From the NCBI GenBank assembly GCA_029564595.1, contig JAKQPS010000046.1:1-15294 (forward strand): a DNA stretch of 15,294 nucleotides, read 5' to 3'. Positions 12,076 through 15,294 of this stretch are shown here, one piece after another (within the stretch, counting starts at the first letter, position 1; each line of letters opens with the position of its first letter). The notes under the pieces were generated by a model that saw only the letters and a program-made list of their open reading frames with translations, did not search any database and was not told the DNA's origin. The position numbers and the translations under genes were made by a program. This stretch comes from a bacterium. GTDB lineage: Bacteria; UBP15; UBA6099.

Positions 12076-12459
12076 ATGCCGACAGTGAACCAGTTAGTGC
12101 GGAACAAGAGAAAACCGCAGAGAAGCAAATCGAAATCGATGGCGTTGCAGAAAAACCCGCAGAAGAGGGGCGTTTGCACCCGCGTGTGGACTGTGACGCC
12201 GAAGAAGCCCAACTCGGCGCTGCGCAAGGTGGCCAGAGTCCGTTTGTCCAACGGAATCGAAGTCGCGGCGTACATCCCCGGAGTGGGCCACAACCTGCAG
12301 GAGCACTCGATAGTGCTGATAAGAGGCGGCAGGGTGAAAGACCTTCCCGGCGTCAGATATCACATCGTGCGCGGAGTGCTTGACACCGCCGGCACGGAGA
12401 ACAGAAAGCAGAGCAGGTCGAAGTACGGAACGAGAAGGCCGAAAAAGGCGGCGAAATAA
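12076..12459 (+). CDS. rpsL: 30S ribosomal protein S12
   Basis: S12 lies at the decoding centre and shapes accuracy and streptomycin response. The 127-residue product is typical, with [14 protein letters not shown] at the start, [20 protein letters not shown] (30-49) and the loop [17 protein letters not shown] (84-100). Lysines 43, 44 and 88, whose relatives change in streptomycin-resistant mutants, are all present, so the S12 pattern looks wild type. D89 is the Asp that is methylthiolated in other bacteria. The ribosome binding site is weak: GACGGGA lies upstream of ATG 12076. It is the first gene of the str operon, 99 bp after rpoC. Confidence 0.98.
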   Translation: MPTVNQLVRNKRKPQRSKSKSMALQKNPQKRGVCTRVWTVTPKKPNSALRKVARVRLSNGIEVAAYIPGVGHNLQEHSIVLIRGGRVKDLPGVRYHIVRGVLDTAGTENRKQSRSKYGTRRPKKAAK

Positions 12460-12466
12460 TGCGCAA

Positions 12467-12485
12467 GGGGCGCTCGCCGCGCCCC
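12467..12485 (+). promoter_or_regulatory. Hairpin in the rpsL-rpsG spacer; candidate S7 feedback site
   Basis: GGGGCGC (12467-12473) pairs perfectly with GCGCCCC (12479-12485) around a 5-nt loop in a 45-bp spacer, ending 19 nt before rpsG. In E. coli S7 represses translation by binding the rpsL-rpsG spacer, so the location fits. The spacer here is shorter, and I cannot show resemblance to the S7 rRNA site. Confidence 0.4.
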
Positions 12486-12504
12486 GAGCGGGGGATAATA
12501 GATT

Positions 12505-12975
12505 ATGCCGAGACGCAAATACTCAAAAACGCAGAGAAACCCGGTTGATCCCGTCTACAATGACCCGGTCATCGGCTCGACCATCAACAAAATCCTCAAA
12601 AGAGGAAAGAAAAGCGTGGCCGAGAGGATAATGTACGAGGCGTTGGAAACCGTCGAAAAGAAGACGGGAAAGCCCGCTAGGGACGTTTACATCCTTGCCA
12701 TCAGGAATGTCGCCCCCACCGTACAGGTCAAGTCGAAGAGAGTCGGCGGCGCCACGTATCAGGTGCCGATAGAAATAGAAGAAGACAGAAGACAGGCGCT
12801 TGCAATCACATGGCTGATGCAATTCGCCGAAGCTCGCAAGGGAGCGGGGTTTGCGCAAAAGTTCGCGGAAGAAATCATAGAGGCCTCGGAGAACAGAGGG
12901 GGCGCGATCAAAAAGAAGATCGACACCCACAAAATGGCCGAGGCCAACAAAGCTTTCTCGCACTACAGATTCTAA
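12505..12975 (+). CDS. rpsG: 30S ribosomal protein S7
   Basis: S7 nucleates assembly of the 30S head and contacts tRNA in the E site. The 156-residue length is standard. Family segments are [40 protein letters not shown], the beta-hairpin region [32 protein letters not shown], and the C-terminal [18 protein letters not shown] 12505 follows GCGGGGGAT, with the G-run (12490-12494) 10 nt upstream. It lies 45 bp after rpsL and is followed by a clear intrinsic terminator-like hairpin before fusA. Confidence 0.98.
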   Translation: MPRRKYSKTQRNPVDPVYNDPVIGSTINKILKRGKKSVAERIMYEALETVEKKTGKPARDVYILAIRNVAPTVQVKSKRVGGATYQVPIEIEEDRRQALAITWLMQFAEARKGAGFAQKFAEEIIEASENRGGAIKKKIDTHKMAEANKAFSHYRF

Positions 12976-12993
12976 CGGTCGCAAGCAATCAAG

Positions 12994-13025
12994 CCCGCAC
13001 CGTCTGGACATCAGGTGCGGGTTTT
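12994..13025 (+). terminator. Intrinsic terminator/attenuator between rpsG and fusA
   Basis: CCCGCACC (12994-13001) pairs perfectly with GGTGCGGG (13014-13021) around a 12-nt loop, followed at once by TTTT (13022-13025). It lies 18 bp after the rpsG stop and ends 21 bp before the fusA start. No promoter is visible between it and fusA, so it probably terminates only part of the transcripts. Confidence 0.8.
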
Positions 13026-13046
13026 CGTGTCAGGATAAAGGCTGAA

Positions 13047-15119
13047 ATGAACGAACAGAAGTTGAAAAACACAAGAGTCATGGGGATCGCCGCTCACATC
13101 GACGCGGGCAAGACCACCACGACCGAGCGCATCCTGTTCTACTCAGGACGGGTGCACCGCATCGGCGAGGTGGACGAGGGGACCGCGACGATGGATTGGA
13201 TGATTCAGGAGCAGGAGCGCGGCATCACCATAACATCGGCCGCCACATACTGCCAGTGGGGCGAGCATACAATCAACATCCTTGACACTCCCGGCCATGT
13301 GGATTTTACAGTAGAAGTCGAACGCTCGATGAGAGTGCTCGACGGACTCGTCGTGGTGTTCTGCGCCGTGGGCGGCGTGCAACCCCAGAGCGAGACCGTC
13401 TGGCGGCAGGCGGACAGGTACAAAGTGCCCCGCATCGTGTTCATCAATAAGATGGACAGGACAGGAGCCGATTTCTACAGAGTCGTCAGCAGAATAGAAG
13501 AACAACTGGGAGCAACAGTGGTTCCGGTCGCGCTACCCATAGGCGCGGAAGACAGCTTCGAGGGTTGTGTCGACCTGATAGCTATGGAGTCCGTCACTCA
13601 CGAGGACGAGCTTGGCGCGGTGGTCAAGAGAGGCCCGATCCCCGGCGACATGATGGGAGCGGCGACGGAATGGCGGCGCGCGCTCGTCGAGAAACTCGCC
13701 GACCATGACGACTCCCTTGCCGAGAAATATCTCGCCGAAGAAGAAATATCCGAGCAGCTAATAATCGAGGCGCTGCGGAGAGCGACGATAGCCGGGAAGA
13801 TTTCCCCCGCGCTCTGCGGAAGCTCATTGAAGAACAAAGGCATACAGCCGCTGATAGGCGCGATAGTGAACTACCTGCCGTGCCCGCTGGACGTTCCGGC
13901 GGCGGCGGGAATCAACCCGAAGACGGACGAGACAGAGACGCGCGGGCACGACGACAACGAGCCTCTCGCCGCTCTCGCCTTCAAAATCGCAAACGACACG
14001 TTCCTCGGAACATTGACATACGTGCGAGTGTATTCCGGACGCATAAAAAAAGGCGCCACGGTGTACAACGTCAACAAAAGATCCAGAGAGCGGGCGGGCA
14101 GGCTTCTGAGGATGCACGCCAACCATCGCGAGGACCTCGAAGAACTGACGGCGGGCGAAATAGGAGCGATAGGCGGCCTGAAGAACACTTCTACCGGAGA
14201 CACCCTATCCGCCGAACACAGGCAGATACTCCTTGAGAACATAAGGTTCCCGGAACCGGTTATCTCGGTGGCCATCGAGCCTCGCAGCCAAGCCGAATAC
14301 CAGAAGATGGTGGATTCGCTAAAAAAACTCGCGAACGAAGACCCGACATTCAAGGCCCGGTTCGACGAGGAGATGGGACAGACAATCATATCCGGGATGG
14401 GAGAGCTTCATCTCGACATCATAGTGGACAGACTCGAACGCGAGCACAAAGTGCGCGGCAAGGTCGGCAAGCCGATGGTCGCGTACAAGGAAACGATTAC
14501 GGAAACAGTGACTGCGGAAGACAAATACATACATCAGACCGGCGGCAAGGGTCAGTATGGACACGTGATATTGAGACTGTCGCAGATGAGCGAAGGCGGC
14601 GGGTTCGAGTTCGAGAACGAAGTCAGCCCGAACGACGTGCCGAGAGAGTTCATGCCGGACATCAAGGAAGGCGTCGAATCGGCGTTGACGAGCGGCCCGC
14701 TCGGCGGCTACCCGGTCATCGACATCAAAGTGACGGCGGTAGGCGGCTCCAGCCATGAGACGGACTCGACCAACATCGCGTTCAAGATCGCAGCGGCCCG
14801 AGCGTGCAGAGACGGCCTTGAGAGGGCCAAGCCGGTTCTAAAAGAGCCGGTGATGAAAGTGGAAATATTCACGCCCGAAAGCCACATGGGCGACGTGATA
14901 AACGACATCAACGCAAGAAGGGGCAAGCTGATGAGCATCGAGCCTGCTCCGGGCAATTCACAACAGGTCAAAGCGCTGGTTCCGCTATCTGAGATGTTCG
15001 GCTACGCCACGGAACTGCGCAACAGGTCGCAAGGCCGCGCGACATACACGATGGAATTTCACTGTTACAGGGAAGTCCCGTCCGAATTGACAAGGGAAAT
15101 GCTCGGCATGAGCGCCTGA
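13047..15119 (+). CDS. fusA: Elongation factor G
   Basis: EF-G is the GTPase that drives translocation and, with RRF, ribosome recycling. The product is 690 residues, typical for the standard bacterial EF-G. G-domain motifs are [11 protein letters not shown] (16-26), [16 protein letters not shown] (80-87) and NKMD (134-137). Domain II has [11 protein letters not shown] and the STGDTLS loop. Domain III has [11 protein letters not shown] and GMGELHLDI. Domain IV starts near [13 protein letters not shown] with GGKGQYGHV. Domain V has [18 protein letters not shown] and ends [12 protein letters not shown]. The ATG at 13047 gives the normal N-terminus; a longer in-frame reading upstream runs through rpsG and the terminator and is rejected. 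A possible ribosome binding site is AGGATAAAGG (13032-13041). Confidence 0.98.
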   Translation: MNEQKLKNTRVMGIAAHIDAGKTTTTERILFYSGRVHRIGEVDEGTATMDWMIQEQERGITITSAATYCQWGEHTINILDTPGHVDFTVEVERSMRVLDGLVVVFCAVGGVQPQSETVWRQADRYKVPRIVFINKMDRTGADFYRVVSRIEEQLGATVVPVALPIGAEDSFEGCVDLIAMESVTHEDELGAVVKRGPIPGDMMGAATEWRRALVEKLADHDDSLAEKYLAEEEISEQLIIEALRRATIAGKISPALCGSSLKNKGIQPLIGAIVNYLPCPLDVPAAAGINPKTDETETRGHDDNEPLAALAFKIANDTFLGTLTYVRVYSGRIKKGATVYNVNKRSRERAGRLLRMHANHREDLEELTAGEIGAIGGLKNTSTGDTLSAEHRQILLENIRFPEPVISVAIEPRSQAEYQKMVDSLKKLANEDPTFKARFDEEMGQTIISGMGELHLDIIVDRLEREHKVRGKVGKPMVAYKETITETVTAEDKYIHQTGGKGQYGHVILRLSQMSEGGGFEFENEVSPNDVPREFMPDIKEGVESALTSGPLGGYPVIDIKVTAVGGSSHETDSTNIAFKIAAARACRDGLERAKPVLKEPVMKVEIFTPESHMGDVINDINARRGKLMSIEPAPGNSQQVKALVPLSEMFGYATELRNRSQGRATYTMEFHCYREVPSELTREMLGMSA

Positions 15120-15126
15120 ACGACGA

Positions 15127-15144
15127 CCGCGGCGCGGGCCGCGG
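15127..15144 (+). promoter_or_regulatory. Hairpin in the fusA-tuf spacer
   Basis: CCGCGGC (15127-15133) pairs perfectly with GCCGCGG (15138-15144) around the 4-nt loop GCGG, 8 bp after the fusA stop. There is no T-run, so it is not an intrinsic terminator. It may mark an RNA processing or stability site that lets tuf message outlast fusA message (inference). Confidence 0.45.
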
Positions 15145-15165
15145 ACGAACAGACTGGAGGAAGAA

Positions 15166-15294
15166 ATGGGAAAAGAAAAATTTGATCGAAAGAAGCCGCA
15201 CGTGAACGTGGGAACGATCGGGCACGTGGATCATGGCAAGACGACATTGACGAGCGCGTTGACGAGGGTATTGGCGAACGCGGGGTTGGCAAAG
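15166..15294 (+). CDS. tuf: Elongation factor Tu, N-terminal 43 residues (3' end outside window)
   Basis: This is the start of a second EF-Tu gene. The 43 codons present encode [19 protein letters not shown], then the P-loop GHVDHGKT (19-26) that binds the GTP phosphates, then [16 protein letters not shown]. Family members usually have LTAAIT at the first of these positions, so LTSALT is a mild variation. ATG 15166 follows the strong site TGGAGG (15155-15160) with 5 nt spacing, in keeping with very high EF-Tu demand. The order rpsL-rpsG-fusA-tuf is the conserved str operon. It cannot be compared with the tuf at the left edge, because the two fragments cover opposite ends of the protein. Confidence 0.97.
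   Translation, partial: MGKEKFDRKKPHVNVGTIGHVDHGKTTLTSALTRVLANAGLAK

Noticed and set aside
12810-13046. N-terminal extension of EF-G reading back through rpsG
   Set aside because: The extension crosses S7 coding sequence and a terminator hairpin and matches no EF-G; ATG 13047 gives the normal protein.

Overview
The window is a single-strand (+) block of core translation and transcription genes from a bacterium. In order: 3' end of a tuf gene (EF-Tu), rpmG, tRNA-Trp(CCA), secE, nusG, rplK, rplA, rplJ, rplL, rpoB, rpoC, rpsL, rpsG, fusA, and the 5' end of a second tuf gene. It joins the secE-nusG/L11-L10-beta operons to the str operon (rpsL-rpsG-fusA-tuf) with only 99 bp between rpoC and rpsL. 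No gene is broken, none lies on the minus strand, and no mobile element, CRISPR array or phage-like gene is visible. No gene-free stretch reaches 300 bases; the longest spacers (about 142 bp before rpoB and 124 bp before rplL) hold hairpins described below.

Organism: clearly bacterial, and I cannot name the phylum from the sequence alone. Base composition is GC-rich by eye, yet ATA (Ile) and AGG/AGA (Arg) codons are common even in ribosomal protein genes. RpoB is short (1182 aa, without room for the large E. coli-type insertions). RpoC (1531 aa) has no large insertion in the trigger loop, which argues against Proteobacteria, but carries two extra blocks elsewhere: about 230 aa in the N-terminal third and about 94 aa between the zinc-ligand cysteines of the second zinc site. 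There is no L7Ae-like gene between rpoC and rpsL, unlike typical Firmicutes. A deep-branching or uncultured lineage is a reasonable inference, no more.

Control: two good sigma-70-type promoters can be read directly. One (TTGACA, 17 bp, TATATT) lies between the first tuf and rpmG. The other (TTGACA, 17 bp, TATTCT, with an extended -10 TG) begins inside the rpoC stop region and would drive rpsL-rpsG-fusA-tuf. Two classic intrinsic terminators or attenuators (hairpin plus T-run) sit between rplL and rpoB and between rpsG and fusA, at points where the required amounts of product change. Other spacers (nusG-rplK, rplJ-rplL, rpoB-rpoC, rpsL-rpsG, fusA-tuf) hold GC-rich hairpins without T-runs, candidates for ribosomal-protein feedback sites or RNA processing/stability elements.

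How the genes work together: EF-Tu, EF-G and the ribosomal proteins L33, L11, L1, L10, L7/L12, S12 and S7 build and run the ribosome; L11, L10 and L7/L12 form the stalk base and stalk on which EF-Tu and EF-G act. RpoB and RpoC are the catalytic RNA polymerase subunits, NusG tunes their elongation, and SecE is an essential subunit of the SecYEG translocon. I looked for an undescribed system and did not find one: this is a conserved housekeeping region. The most unusual content is the RpoC insertions, the spacer RNA structures and a conservative change in the rifampicin pocket of RpoB.
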